DNA from: UPXZ01 sp964634605
GTDB lineage: Bacteria > Bacteroidota > Bacteroidia > Bacteroidales > Paludibacteraceae
Length of the DNA stretch: 49,969 bases
Reading direction: 5' to 3'
NCBI GenBank assembly: GCA_964634605.1
Contig: CAZWLJ010000023.1
Span: forward strand, 1 to 49,969
Shown here: piece by piece, positions 7,476-15,881 of the stretch
Numbering within the stretch: position 1 is the first letter of the stretch
Layout: each line of letters starts with the position of its first letter
Made by a program: the position numbers and the translations under genes
The notes under the pieces: model-generated
Database searches by the model: none
What the model saw: the letters and a program-made list of their open reading frames with translations, nothing else
Told to the model about the DNA's origin: nothing

Positions 7476-9170
7476 TTAATAAACAAAGCTGCAGGTGTAT
7501 TCGCTCCTGTTTCCGGCACTGTCGGCAGCTCTGAACACCAGCCGGTGTGTCTGGCCTGTGGAAAACCGCGATTCATCAAACACGCAAGTGTACGAATCTG
7601 ATTTCACATCGCTGGCGAAAAGGGCAAATTTACCGTCAATCTCGCCCCTGTAAAAGGCGATTCCGCTTTTTTCATCTTTCAGCCGGATGATAATGCGCTT
7701 GTTTTTCACCCATTTTTCCTGTCCCAGAGGTGTAATCAACGGCGCGATGGTATCACGAGCAATGGCAAAACGGCTTCCCAGCTCGTTGATGGTGCCTTCG
7801 ATGCCTCCGTTCTTATATTTTCCACCCAGCCAGTTTTCTTCTCCCTTTTTAGCAATTTCAACTATCCCAAATCCGGTCGAATCGCGTCCTGCTTTCCTGT
7901 TCAGCCTGATCCACATCAGGGCATTGCGGAAAAGCGGAACAGGTTTGTTGTTCACCTGATGAATATCCGAGAAATACTTCGGGGATGAAATCTGACTGTG
8001 GTTATAGCACATATCGGAGTAAAGATTGCCGGAGGGAACGGTAAGCTGAAAATCTGTTTTTCCATACCAGTTGCTCACGAGCCACGCGAAATTTACGGTG
8101 CAGGCAGGCTTCGGAGGTATGATTTGTTTCCTGCCGGTAATGGTAAAACTGCAGGTGGTTTTATTCCCGTAATGGTCTGTCAGTACGTAGCTGACATCAT
8201 AATTCCGCTCTTCGTTGATGCTGATGTACCCGTTGTTTCGTGTTTCGTAAAGTGGCAGCGTATTTCCGGGTTCCACGAATGATTTCATGTAAAACGATTT
8301 ATTGTTTCGCCACTCTTCGAAGTCGATAAACGAGTTGATCATCCGTGTTTTATCAAACGAGAATCGGTTCACCGTACTTTTGAAAATCCGGGTTCCATCC
8401 ACAAATAGTTCTATATTCTCTATTCCCAGTGTATTTGCTGTTCCGTTCATCCGGTCGTATGCCTTCACACCGGTGCCGATGATTCCCCATGCATTGATTA
8501 CGCTGTCCGGTATGCCGCAGGCACCTGATTTGGTTTTTGGAATGCTTATCCGTACAGGTCTGGTGCTCCCGTTGACAATCCCTTTCCCTTCCTGCGGATA
8601 AATTGCAATGCCCCGTATATCGGGACTTTGCGTATCGGTCATGGTTTTATCCAGAAAATTCAGCGGGTCGAGTGGTTCTTCAGTTTTGGTATCGCGGATT
8701 TCGAAGTGCAGATGAGGTCCTCCCGAACTTCCCGTATTGCCGCTCAGGGCTATCAGGTCTCCTTTTTTTACCGGTATCTCGTCAGGCTTCAGCTGGATGT
8801 CGATACGGTAGGTTTCCTGTTCGTATTGTTTCTGCCTTACATAGCCGGCAATTTTTTCAGAATAACTGTTGAGATGCCCGTAAACGCTGGTCTGCCCACC
8901 CGGATGACTGATGTACAACGCCAGACCGAATCCTCCCGGCGACACATTGATGCGCGACACCCACCCGTCGCCGATGGAATAAACCGGTTTGTTCACACTC
9001 AACTGGGTCCGGTAATCCAGTCCGGAGTGAAAATGATTGTTTCGTAACTCACCGAAACCGGCGCTCAGCGAAAGCGGAATCCGGAGCGGAGCCGAATAAT
9101 TCTGTGCACTGACACAGATAACTGCCGAAATGCAATATGCAGCGATGCTTGTGAAACGATAAATTTTCAT
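7476..9170 (-). CDS. secreted M23-family metallopeptidase with C-terminal beta-rich extension
   Basis: 564 residues from ATG 9168-9170, chosen because it gives a clean signal peptide (MKIYRFTSIAAYCISAVICVSA); an upstream in-frame ATG at 9215 would add 15 polar residues before it. Residues ~35-175 are a LytM/lysostaphin-type zinc peptidase: HxxxD ligands His48 and Asp52 (HFHSGLDY) and HxH His153/His155 (GPHLHFEIR), with VYGHL between, so it should be catalytically competent against peptidoglycan cross-links. The remaining ~390 residues are beta-rich with no motif I recognise, probably Ig-like modules used for placement in the periplasm. Members of this architecture are common single genes in Bacteroidales. 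Confidence 0.9.
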   Translation of the reverse strand: MKIYRFTSIAAYCISAVICVSAQNYSAPLRIPLSLSAGFGELRNNHFHSGLDYRTQLSVNKPVYSIGDGWVSRINVSPGGFGLALYISHPGGQTSVYGHLNSYSEKIAGYVRQKQYEQETYRIDIQLKPDEIPVKKGDLIALSGNTGSSGGPHLHFEIRDTKTEEPLDPLNFLDKTMTDTQSPDIRGIAIYPQEGKGIVNGSTRPVRISIPKTKSGACGIPDSVINAWGIIGTGVKAYDRMNGTANTLGIENIELFVDGTRIFKSTVNRFSFDKTRMINSFIDFEEWRNNKSFYMKSFVEPGNTLPLYETRNNGYISINEERNYDVSYVLTDHYGNKTTCSFTITGRKQIIPPKPACTVNFAWLVSNWYGKTDFQLTVPSGNLYSDMCYNHSQISSPKYFSDIHQVNNKPVPLFRNALMWIRLNRKAGRDSTGFGIVEIAKKGEENWLGGKYKNGGIEGTINELGSRFAIARDTIAPLITPLGQEKWVKNKRIIIRLKDEKSGIAFYRGEIDGKFALFASDVKSDSYTCVFDESRFSTGQTHRLVFRAADSAGNRSEYTCSFVY

Positions 9171-9297
9171 TTGCAAACAGTGTTTTTTCAGATTAAAAAG
9201 CCGGGATGGCTTCATTTATCGAAATTTAACTTACTGAATTAACAAAAGAAAAGCCATTTTTGTTGAGTGGCATGAAAAACCGGTCAGACATGCGAAC

Positions 9298-9338
9298 ATA
9301 AAAAAAACCGGCCCTGCTTATCTCAGGCAAGGCCAGTT
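9298..9338 (-). terminator. intrinsic terminator of gdhA
   Basis: Read on the minus strand, a 12-bp stem (AACTGGCCTTGC with GCAGGGCCGGTT, containing two G-U pairs, arms 9327-9338 and 9306-9317) with a nine-base loop is followed by a T run ending near 9299. It lies ~35 bases past the gdhA stop. Confidence 0.85.
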
Positions 9339-9372
9339 AACAAAAGATATTCAGAAAAATGATAAAGTAATT

Positions 9373-10707
9373 TTATACCACACCCTGAGCCAGCATGGCT
9401 TTGGCTACTTTGAGAAATCCGGCTACGTTGGCTCCTTTCATGTAATTGATATAACCATCGGATTGTCTTCCGTACTTCATACACTGGTTGTGGATATCGC
9501 TCATAATTTGATGCAGTTTGGCATCCACCTCCGAAGCAGGCCACGAAATATGCATGGCGTTTTGTGTCATTTCGAGTCCGGATGTAGCCACACCACCAGC
9601 ATTCACAGCCTTTCCGGGTCCGTACATGATTTTGTTGTGGATAAATTTATCAATAGCCTCGGGTGTGCAACCCATATTGGAGATTTCAGCCACACAAAGT
9701 ACGTTGTTGTCGATGAGCATTTGCGCGTCGTCGCCGTTGAGTTCGTTCTGCGTAGCGCAGGGCAGTGCAATGTCCACTTTCACTTCCCAGGGTCGTTTTC
9801 CGGCAAAGAATCTTGCACCAAACTGTTCGGCGTAAGGTTCCACAACATCGTTGCAGGTATTACGGAGCTCGAGCATGTAATCGATTTTCTCGCCAGAGAT
9901 ACCGGCTTCGTCGTAAATATAGCCGTCAGGTCCCGAAATGGTTACCACTTTTGCTCCCATCTCGGTGGCTTTGGTGGCTGCTCCCCATGCCACGTTTCCA
10001 AATCCGGAAATAGCAACGGTTTTTCCCTTGATGTCGTGTCCGGCTGTTTCGAGCATTTGTTTTACAAAATACAAACCTCCGAATCCGGTAGCTTCAGGCC
10101 TGATCAACGATCCGCCGTACTCGAGGCTTTTACCGGTAAGTACTCCGGTGTTCACCTGAGCCAGTTTGCGGTACATTCCGTACAGATAACCTATTTCCCG
10201 GGCTCCCACTCCGATATCACCTGCCGGTACATCGGTATCGGCTCCGATATGACGCCACAGTTCGAGCATGAATGACTGGCAGAATCGCATCACCTCGGCA
10301 TCCGACCTCCCGCGCGGATTGAAATCGGAACCACCTTTTCCGCCACCCATGGGGAGCGTAGTGAGCGCATTCTTGAAAATCTGCTCGAAACCCAGGAACT
10401 TCAGGATGGATAGATTGACCGAGGGGTGAAACCGCAAACCACCTTTGTAAGGACCGATAGCATTGTTGTACTGTACCCGGTATCCGAGGTTAATCTGAAC
10501 ATCGCCGCGGTCATCGACCCAGGGCACTTTGAAAGTAAAAATACGATCGGGTTCAACCAGCCGTTCGGCAATTTTGGCTTTTTCAAATTCAGGATGTTCG
10601 TTATATACTTCTTCGATGGTCGACAGAACTTCGCGAACTGCCTGCAGATATTCCTGTTCACCCGGATGCTTCGCTTCAAGCTGCTGCATTAATTTTTCGA
10701 GATTCAT
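9373..10707 (-). CDS. gdhA: NADP-type glutamate dehydrogenase
   Basis: 444 residues, the normal size for the hexameric, ~450-residue class. It interconverts 2-oxoglutarate plus ammonium and glutamate, the main ammonium-assimilation route in Bacteroidales. Visible signatures are the substrate-binding segment GPYKGGLRFHPSVN, the catalytic-lysine region LPMGGGKGGSDFNP, the PAGDIGVGAREIGYL stretch, and the Rossmann motif SGFGNVAWG for the dinucleotide. Coenzyme preference cannot be read with certainty; NADP(H) is inferred from the close resemblance to biosynthetic enzymes. The gene is monocistronic with its own terminator and a ~280-base upstream region containing two copies of an 11-base repeat. 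Confidence 0.95.
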   Translation of the reverse strand: MNLEKLMQQLEAKHPGEQEYLQAVREVLSTIEEVYNEHPEFEKAKIAERLVEPDRIFTFKVPWVDDRGDVQINLGYRVQYNNAIGPYKGGLRFHPSVNLSILKFLGFEQIFKNALTTLPMGGGKGGSDFNPRGRSDAEVMRFCQSFMLELWRHIGADTDVPAGDIGVGAREIGYLYGMYRKLAQVNTGVLTGKSLEYGGSLIRPEATGFGGLYFVKQMLETAGHDIKGKTVAISGFGNVAWGAATKATEMGAKVVTISGPDGYIYDEAGISGEKIDYMLELRNTCNDVVEPYAEQFGARFFAGKRPWEVKVDIALPCATQNELNGDDAQMLIDNNVLCVAEISNMGCTPEAIDKFIHNKIMYGPGKAVNAGGVATSGLEMTQNAMHISWPASEVDAKLHQIMSDIHNQCMKYGRQSDGYINYMKGANVAGFLKVAKAMLAQGVV

Positions 10708-10778
10708 GATAATAATGATTTAGTATTTCGTAATATTATAGATTAATGTATATTTTATGCTATGCCTTCCCTGAAAAT

Positions 10779-10816
10779 ATATCATTATGTCAATTATTTT
10801 CAATAATATCATTATG
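10779..10816. repeat. two direct copies of an 11-bp element upstream of gdhA
   Basis: ATATCATTATG occurs at 10779-10789 and again at 10806-10816, 27 bases start to start (about 2.5 helical turns). The pair lies 72-109 bases upstream of the gdhA start codon in an otherwise AT-rich spacer. A regulator-binding pair is possible; chance similarity in AT-rich DNA is the alternative. Confidence 0.4.
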
Positions 10817-10991
10817 ACATTTTTAAATTAATCAGAAATTGACAGACACGAAGGCATTTATTGTGTCATTTTGATTTTCGGTGCAATGTTAGTGGTTTTA
10901 TTCGTGATAATCAAATTTTTTGAAGTAAATTTTCAAAATAATTTTTCCGTACATGCTGAAACAAGGTTTTTTCGCTTCTTTCAGCAGAAAT

Positions 10992-11387
10992 TCATCTTAC
11001 CAGTTCGTCATAGAGCCGGTTGAATGTAGTGTCGGGATCGTCAGACAGTCCTGTTCGGGCGGGTGATGTCTGAATACAGGTGCTTTTTACGGCCGTAATC
11101 CAGCGGAAGCGCTCTATCAGGTCGAGTGTTGCTATTGAGCCGCCTTCGGGATTGCCTTCGGCAATAAGCTGATATGTCTTAAGTGTCTCAGCTGCAAATG
11201 CCATATCCAGTTCGGATACAAAACCGGCTATTTTCTCAGGCACGATTTCATATTGCATACGGATGTATTTGCCCAGGCGCGAGCACATGATCAGCCCCGT
11301 GTTCACGAATTCTTCACGTTCCACTCTGGGCACCAGGCGTATTACGGCGTATTCATATACTTGTTTCTCGGGCATGGATGGCTTCAT
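10992..11387 (-). CDS. DUF3037-domain protein
   Basis: 131 residues from ATG at 11387 (or 127 from the in-frame ATG at 11375). The sequence YEYAVIRLVPRVEREEFVN at the N-terminus is the DUF3037 hallmark, followed by a helical region and a C-terminal RFRWITAVKSTCIQTSPAR motif ending in a short Asp/Leu-rich tail. The biochemical role is unknown. It overlaps the 3' end of the HipA-like kinase gene by up to 35 bases, so the two are translated from one message and probably coupled; the pairing of these two families recurs in bacteria to my knowledge and suggests they act together. There is no signal peptide or membrane segment: cytoplasmic. Confidence 0.85.
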   Translation of the reverse strand: MKPSMPEKQVYEYAVIRLVPRVEREEFVNTGLIMCSRLGKYIRMQYEIVPEKIAGFVSELDMAFAAETLKTYQLIAEGNPEGGSIATLDLIERFRWITAVKSTCIQTSPARTGLSDDPDTTFNRLYDELVR

Positions 11388-12135
11388 TCAGGAATATGGA
11401 GGAGTGATTAACACGCGATTGCAGGAAATCAGAATATACCCGCCGGATGGAGTCGGGAGTTTCATTGCCGGTGTTCCAGTCGGCAAATTCATCCGGAATA
11501 AGACCGGTGATGCTTCGAATCACTTTGGGGGTCAGTATCTTTTTGCATTCGGCATCGGCTTCGGGCAGCCGGTCGGCAAACGGCAGCAGCACATGGTCTT
11601 TGATGTGGGGAAAAGAGGTAAGCTCTTTACCGGCACGATTATCCCAGTTGTGATGAAAATAAAGCGTGGAGCCATGGTCAATGAGCCAGAGTTCATTGTG
11701 CCACATCAGCATATTGGTGTTTTTTACCGTACGGTCAATGTTGGTCAGGAAAGCATCCATCCATACAATCTTTGATGCTGTAGCCCCGTCGACTGCAGTA
11801 GTTACCGGATTGAAGGTGAGCGCACCCGACAGGAAACTTAACCCCAGATTAAGTCCATGACTGGCTCTGAGCAAATCCTGCACTTCTTCGTCGGCTTGCG
11901 AGCGGCCGAAAGCTTCATCGAGATGTATGAAAACGAGTTCGGGGATTTTCAGTCCCAGCAGTTTGGCTGTGATGCCACCGATGAGTTCTGAAATGAGCGA
12001 TTTTGTGCCGTGACCGGTTCCCCGGAATTTCACCACGTACTTGAATTCGTCATCTGCTTCGGCAAGCGCGGGCAGGGAACCACCCTCCCTGAGGGGATTG
12101 ATGTAACGGGTCAGATTTACAGTGCGCAACTCCAT
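11353..12135 (-). CDS. HipA-like Ser/Thr kinase domain protein
   Basis: 260 residues. Kinase elements of the HipA family are present in order: the Gly-rich segment REGGSLPAL (16-24), nucleotide-binding Lys36 in YVVKFRG, the catalytic stretch DAFLTNIDRTVKNTNML with Asp134 and metal-binding Asn near 139-141, and the DFG equivalent LIDHG with Asp153. It is shorter than classical HipA (~440) and lacks the N-terminal subdomain, so it is a minimal form. No HipB-type helix-turn-helix antitoxin lies nearby; its partner is the overlapping DUF3037 gene downstream. A -7 element lies 20 bases upstream of the start. Target is unknown; related kinases modify aminoacyl-tRNA synthetases, but that cannot be assumed here. 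Confidence 0.82.
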   Translation of the reverse strand: MELRTVNLTRYINPLREGGSLPALAEADDEFKYVVKFRGTGHGTKSLISELIGGITAKLLGLKIPELVFIHLDEAFGRSQADEEVQDLLRASHGLNLGLSFLSGALTFNPVTTAVDGATASKIVWMDAFLTNIDRTVKNTNMLMWHNELWLIDHGSTLYFHHNWDNRAGKELTSFPHIKDHVLLPFADRLPEADAECKKILTPKVIRSITGLIPDEFADWNTGNETPDSIRRVYSDFLQSRVNHSSIFLNEAIHARETSI

Positions 12136-12155
12136 GGATTATGTGTTTGTCAGTG

Positions 12156-12163
12156 CAAATATA
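12156..12163 (-). promoter_or_regulatory. -7 element of the HipA-like/DUF3037 operon
   Basis: On the minus strand TATATTTG matches TAnnTTTG exactly, ending 20 bases before the kinase ATG. No good -33 TTTG is visible at the standard 19-21 base spacing. Confidence 0.5.
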
Positions 12164-12198
12164 ACGAATAATTTTGAGAAACGGGTGTCTCTTTTCTG

Positions 12199-12229
12199 CT
12201 TGAATTGTGAAACAAATTTTTTACTTTTG
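12199..12229 (+). promoter_or_regulatory. promoter for the PEP-synthase-like gene
   Basis: TACTTTTG at 12222-12229 (-7) with CTTG at 12199-12202 (-33), spaced by 19 bases. It faces away from the HipA-like promoter in the 155-base divergent spacer and leaves a leader of about 55 bases. Confidence 0.55.
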
Positions 12230-12290
12230 TAAAATGCTTCAGACAACCATCAATTTCTGATTTCATAATTCTAACTTCAGACTTCACGCC

Positions 12291-15263
12291 ATGAATAGCA
12301 ACAGCATAAAGAAACTTTATTTCAAAGACACCTCGTTTGCCAGTCTGATGCGCCACCGGATATACAACATTCTTCTGTATGCCAGTAAATACGATGCATT
12401 CGCCCTGGAGGAAGACGGACGGGTTGACGAGCAGATTTTCAACGAATATGTATCGCTCAACCTGCGATATCCGCCCCGGTTTACGCTGGTGGGAAATGAA
12501 GAGGAAGCAGACAAAGCGCTGAATGAACGCACCTACGAGTTGATTATTTCCATGCCGAGCGGCGATAGCATCAATCCTTTCGAGTGGGCTAAAAAAGTGA
12601 AAGAACTACACAACGACATACCGATTGTGGTGCTCACTCCGTTTTCGAAAATGGTTTCGGAAAGAATAGGCAACGAGGATCTGAGCGCCATCGATTACGT
12701 ATTCAGCTGGCTCGGGAATTCGGACCTGCTGCTGGCTATTGTCAAGCTTATCGAAGACCGTATGAACGTGGAAGAAGATGTAAACTCGGTGGGTGTGCAG
12801 GTTATCCTGTTTGTTGAAGATTCCATCCGGTTCTATTCATCTCTGTTACCTCATCTTTACAAATACGTGTTCATCCAGTCGCGTTCGTTTATGACCGAAG
12901 CGCTCAACGAGCACGAACAAATGCTCCGGATGCGCGGCAGACCTAAAATCCTGATGGCAAGAAGTTACGAAGAAGCCATGAGCATTTACTCCAGATACAA
13001 AAAAAACATGCTCGGAGTTATCACCGACGTGAGTTACACCAAAGACGGGGTGAAAAACCAGCTCGCCGGCATCGAACTCTGCCGCGAAATAAGGAAACAG
13101 GATTCGTATCTGCCGCTCATCGTACAGTCCACCGACGTGAGGAACCATCCCTATGCAGATTCGGTAAGCGCTGCGTTCGTGCACAAGCTGTCTAAAACCC
13201 CCATGCTGGAACTTCGGGATATTATCACCAACATTTTCGGTTTTGGCGATTTTGTTTTCATCAATCCTCTAACGGGCAACGAGGAAGCCCGGGTAGAAAA
13301 TCTCCGGGGATTGCAGGATATTATTTTCAAAGTGAGCGACGACTCGCTCTACTACCATATTTCGCAAAACAACATCTCGCGCTGGCTGTATTCCCGGGCA
13401 ATGTTTCCGTTGGCCGAATTTTTGAAAAACATCCAGGTGGATACGCAGGAAAAAACCGATTTGCCAAGAGTACGGCAGATTATATTTGATGCCATTGTGA
13501 CATACCGGAAAATTAAAAACCGGGGAGTCGTTGCCATTTTTCAACGCGAACGGTTTGACCAGTATTCCAACTTTGCCCGCATCGGTGAAGGTTCGCTCGG
13601 CGGAAAAGGGCGCGGCCTGGCTTTCATCGATTCGATGATCAAGACCAACGACATACTGGACAATTTCAGCAATACGGAAATAATGATTCCGCGCACGGTA
13701 GTGCTTTGTACGGATATTTTCACCGAGTTCATGGAGAAAAATGATTTGTATCCGGTTGCCCTGTCGGATGCCGAAGATGAAGTGATTCTTCAGCATTTTC
13801 TGAAAGCACGCCTGCCCCACAAGGTAATAGCAGACCTGTATGCTTTCCTGGGAGCTATCACCACTCCTGTGGCGGTACGCTCATCCAGTTTGCTCGAAGA
13901 CTCTCACTATCAGCCATTCGCAGGCATTTACTCCACCTACATGGTGCCTCACGACAAATCGAGCAAAACCAATATGCTGATGATGATTACCGAAGCCGTA
14001 AAAGCGGTGTATGCATCGGTATTTTATCAGGCAAGCAAATCATACATGAAGGCTACAAAGAATGTGATTGACGAAGAAAAAATGGCTATCGTGCTTCAGG
14101 AAACGTGTGGCAACTACCACGACACCCGTTTCTACCCATCGTTTTCAGGTGTTGCGCGTTCGCTCAACTTCTACCCGCTCGGTGCCGAAAAAGCCGAGGA
14201 AGGTATCGTGAATGTGGCGATGGGACTGGGAAAATACATTGTCGACGGCGGAATGACTCTGCGTTTTTCGCCCTACCATCCAAACAACGTACTGCAAACC
14301 AGCACACTCGACATGGCACTGCGCGAAACACAAACATACTTCTACTCGCTCGACACGACCAGTTACAGTTTCGTACCGCAGGTAAACGACAGTTTTAACC
14401 TGATGAAAGTAAGGGTACAGGATGCCGAGAGTGATGGAACACTGAAGTTCCTCGCCTCCACATTCAACCCACAGGACCAGCGTATCTACGACAATATCTA
14501 CGAAAAAGGAAGGAAAGTAATCACGTTTGCCAACATCCTGCAGCATAACGTTTTCCCCCTTGCCGGAATTCTTAAGGAGATTTTGCGGATTTCGCAATCG
14601 GAAATGGGACGACCCATAGAGATTGAATTCGCGGTGTGCCTGGATTATTCCCCAAAACCGAATCATAAGTTTTACCTGTTGCAGATCAGGCCCATAGTGG
14701 ACAGCAAAGAAATGATTACCGAAGACATCGGCTCCATTTCGGGTGATGACACCATTATCAGTTGCAGGAATGCGCTTGGACACGGAATAAACAATGAAAT
14801 CTTTGATCTGGTATATGTCAGACCTGAAGCGTTCAATGCATCAAAAAACCAGCTCATCATGTACGACATCGAAAAAGTGAATAAAAACCTGCAAAACGAA
14901 AACCGCTACTATGTGCTTATCGGTCCGGGCAGATGGGGCTCAAGCGATACCTGGCTGGGCATTCCGGTGAAATGGCCTCATATAAGCAACGCACGGGTAA
15001 TTGTGGAAAGCGGATTGTCGAACTACCGCATCGACCCGAGCCAGGGAACCCACTTTTTCCAGAATCTGACTTCGTTCGGAGTCTCGTATTTCACCATCAA
15101 TCCCTTTCAGCACGATGGCAGCTATGATATCGGTTACCTCAACTCGCAACCTGCCGTGTACGAATCGGAATATCTGCGGCATGTGCGGTTCGAAAAACCA
15201 ATCACTATAAAAGTGGACGGACGAAAAAGCGAAGGTGTGGTAATGAAACCGGAGAATAAATAA
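12291..15263 (+). CDS. receiver-like domains fused to a PEP-synthase/PPDK ATP-grasp domain
   Basis: 990 residues, soluble. Residues ~55-150 look like a degenerate response-regulator domain (ending IPIVVLTPFSK). Residues ~170-310 are a second one: acidic pocket in ILFVEDS, the putative phosphoacceptor Asp in GVITDVSYTKDG (~245) and a conserved Lys in FVHKLSK (~299). Residues ~430-800 are a pyruvate-phosphate-dikinase ATP-binding domain: GSLGGKGRGLAF, VAVRSSSLLEDSHYQPFAG, and the closing FYLLQIRPI. The last ~190 residues contain YVLIGPGRWGSSDTWLG, not part of PEP synthase as I know it. The phosphohistidine swivel domain and the PEP/pyruvate barrel are absent, so it cannot be an ordinary PEP synthase; a signalling or phosphotransfer role is inferred. 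Such genes recur in Bacteroidota. pnuC follows after 33 bases. Confidence 0.82.
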   Translation: MNSNSIKKLYFKDTSFASLMRHRIYNILLYASKYDAFALEEDGRVDEQIFNEYVSLNLRYPPRFTLVGNEEEADKALNERTYELIISMPSGDSINPFEWAKKVKELHNDIPIVVLTPFSKMVSERIGNEDLSAIDYVFSWLGNSDLLLAIVKLIEDRMNVEEDVNSVGVQVILFVEDSIRFYSSLLPHLYKYVFIQSRSFMTEALNEHEQMLRMRGRPKILMARSYEEAMSIYSRYKKNMLGVITDVSYTKDGVKNQLAGIELCREIRKQDSYLPLIVQSTDVRNHPYADSVSAAFVHKLSKTPMLELRDIITNIFGFGDFVFINPLTGNEEARVENLRGLQDIIFKVSDDSLYYHISQNNISRWLYSRAMFPLAEFLKNIQVDTQEKTDLPRVRQIIFDAIVTYRKIKNRGVVAIFQRERFDQYSNFARIGEGSLGGKGRGLAFIDSMIKTNDILDNFSNTEIMIPRTVVLCTDIFTEFMEKNDLYPVALSDAEDEVILQHFLKARLPHKVIADLYAFLGAITTPVAVRSSSLLEDSHYQPFAGIYSTYMVPHDKSSKTNMLMMITEAVKAVYASVFYQASKSYMKATKNVIDEEKMAIVLQETCGNYHDTRFYPSFSGVARSLNFYPLGAEKAEEGIVNVAMGLGKYIVDGGMTLRFSPYHPNNVLQTSTLDMALRETQTYFYSLDTTSYSFVPQVNDSFNLMKVRVQDAESDGTLKFLASTFNPQDQRIYDNIYEKGRKVITFANILQHNVFPLAGILKEILRISQSEMGRPIEIEFAVCLDYSPKPNHKFYLLQIRPIVDSKEMITEDIGSISGDDTIISCRNALGHGINNEIFDLVYVRPEAFNASKNQLIMYDIEKVNKNLQNENRYYVLIGPGRWGSSDTWLGIPVKWPHISNARVIVESGLSNYRIDPSQGTHFFQNLTSFGVSYFTINPFQHDGSYDIGYLNSQPAVYESEYLRHVRFEKPITIKVDGRKSEGVVMKPENK

Positions 15264-15296
15264 GAAGTTTGCAACAATACAATTAATCGTGAAAAA

Positions 15297-15881
15297 ATGA
15301 AGATTCTTGAACTTACGGCGGTTGTTTTTGGCATCATAAGTGTATGGTATGCGCGCAAAGAGGATATCAAAGTTTTCCCCGCGGGGATTATCAGCGTGGC
15401 CATTTTTATCTACATTTTCTTCAGGGGAGGCATGTTTGCCAACGCGGGTATCAACATCATTTATCTCATCACCAACACCTACGGATGGTACAACTGGTCT
15501 AGAAAAAACAACGAGGAACACGTGGTAAAAATCGCCCGAAACACGTCGAAACAAAACATGCTGGTCATGCTTTTCGCCCTGGTTTTTTACGCCGGAGTTC
15601 TGATTCTGCTTCGGTGGTACAACCGCGCTGATGAGGCGTATATTCATTCTTCAAAACCCTGGATGGATGCGCTCAACAGCACCCTGTTCCTGTGTGCCAC
15701 CCTGCTGATGACCGTCAAAAAGCTCGAAAACTGGCATTTCTGGATAGCAGGCAACGTGGTTTCGATACCCATTTTTATCGTGCAGGGATATTATTTTACA
15801 AGTTTTCAGTACGCAGTTTTTCTGGCACTGGCAATTTCCGGACTGAGTGAATGGAAAAAGAAAGCAGCCGGGAATGAATGA
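15297..15881 (+). CDS. pnuC: nicotinamide riboside/mononucleotide transporter PnuC
   Basis: 194 residues, mostly hydrophobic with about seven membrane segments, the expected size. It carries the family motifs NTYGWYNW in the middle and WHFWIAGNVVSIPIF near the C-terminus (the W-x3-N type ligand site), which form the substrate pore for facilitated uptake of nicotinamide riboside. It follows the ATP-grasp gene by 33 bases and overlaps the TIGR02757 gene by 8 bases (ATGAATGA), so all three may be cotranscribed. The NAD(P)HX repair gene nnr lies two genes on. Some PnuC homologues carry thiamine instead; the NAD context favours the nicotinamide form. No riboswitch was recognised upstream. Confidence 0.88.
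   Translation: MKILELTAVVFGIISVWYARKEDIKVFPAGIISVAIFIYIFFRGGMFANAGINIIYLITNTYGWYNWSRKNNEEHVVKIARNTSKQNMLVMLFALVFYAGVLILLRWYNRADEAYIHSSKPWMDALNSTLFLCATLLMTVKKLENWHFWIAGNVVSIPIFIVQGYYFTSFQYAVFLALAISGLSEWKKKAAGNE

Noticed and set aside
9463..10275. A 270-codon plus-strand frame antisense to gdhA
   Set aside because: It mirrors the gdhA codons and has no recognisable domain or promoter; gdhA is certain.
14145..14783. A 212-codon minus-strand frame within the ATP-grasp gene
   Set aside because: Antisense shadow of a clear coding region, with no protein-like motif.
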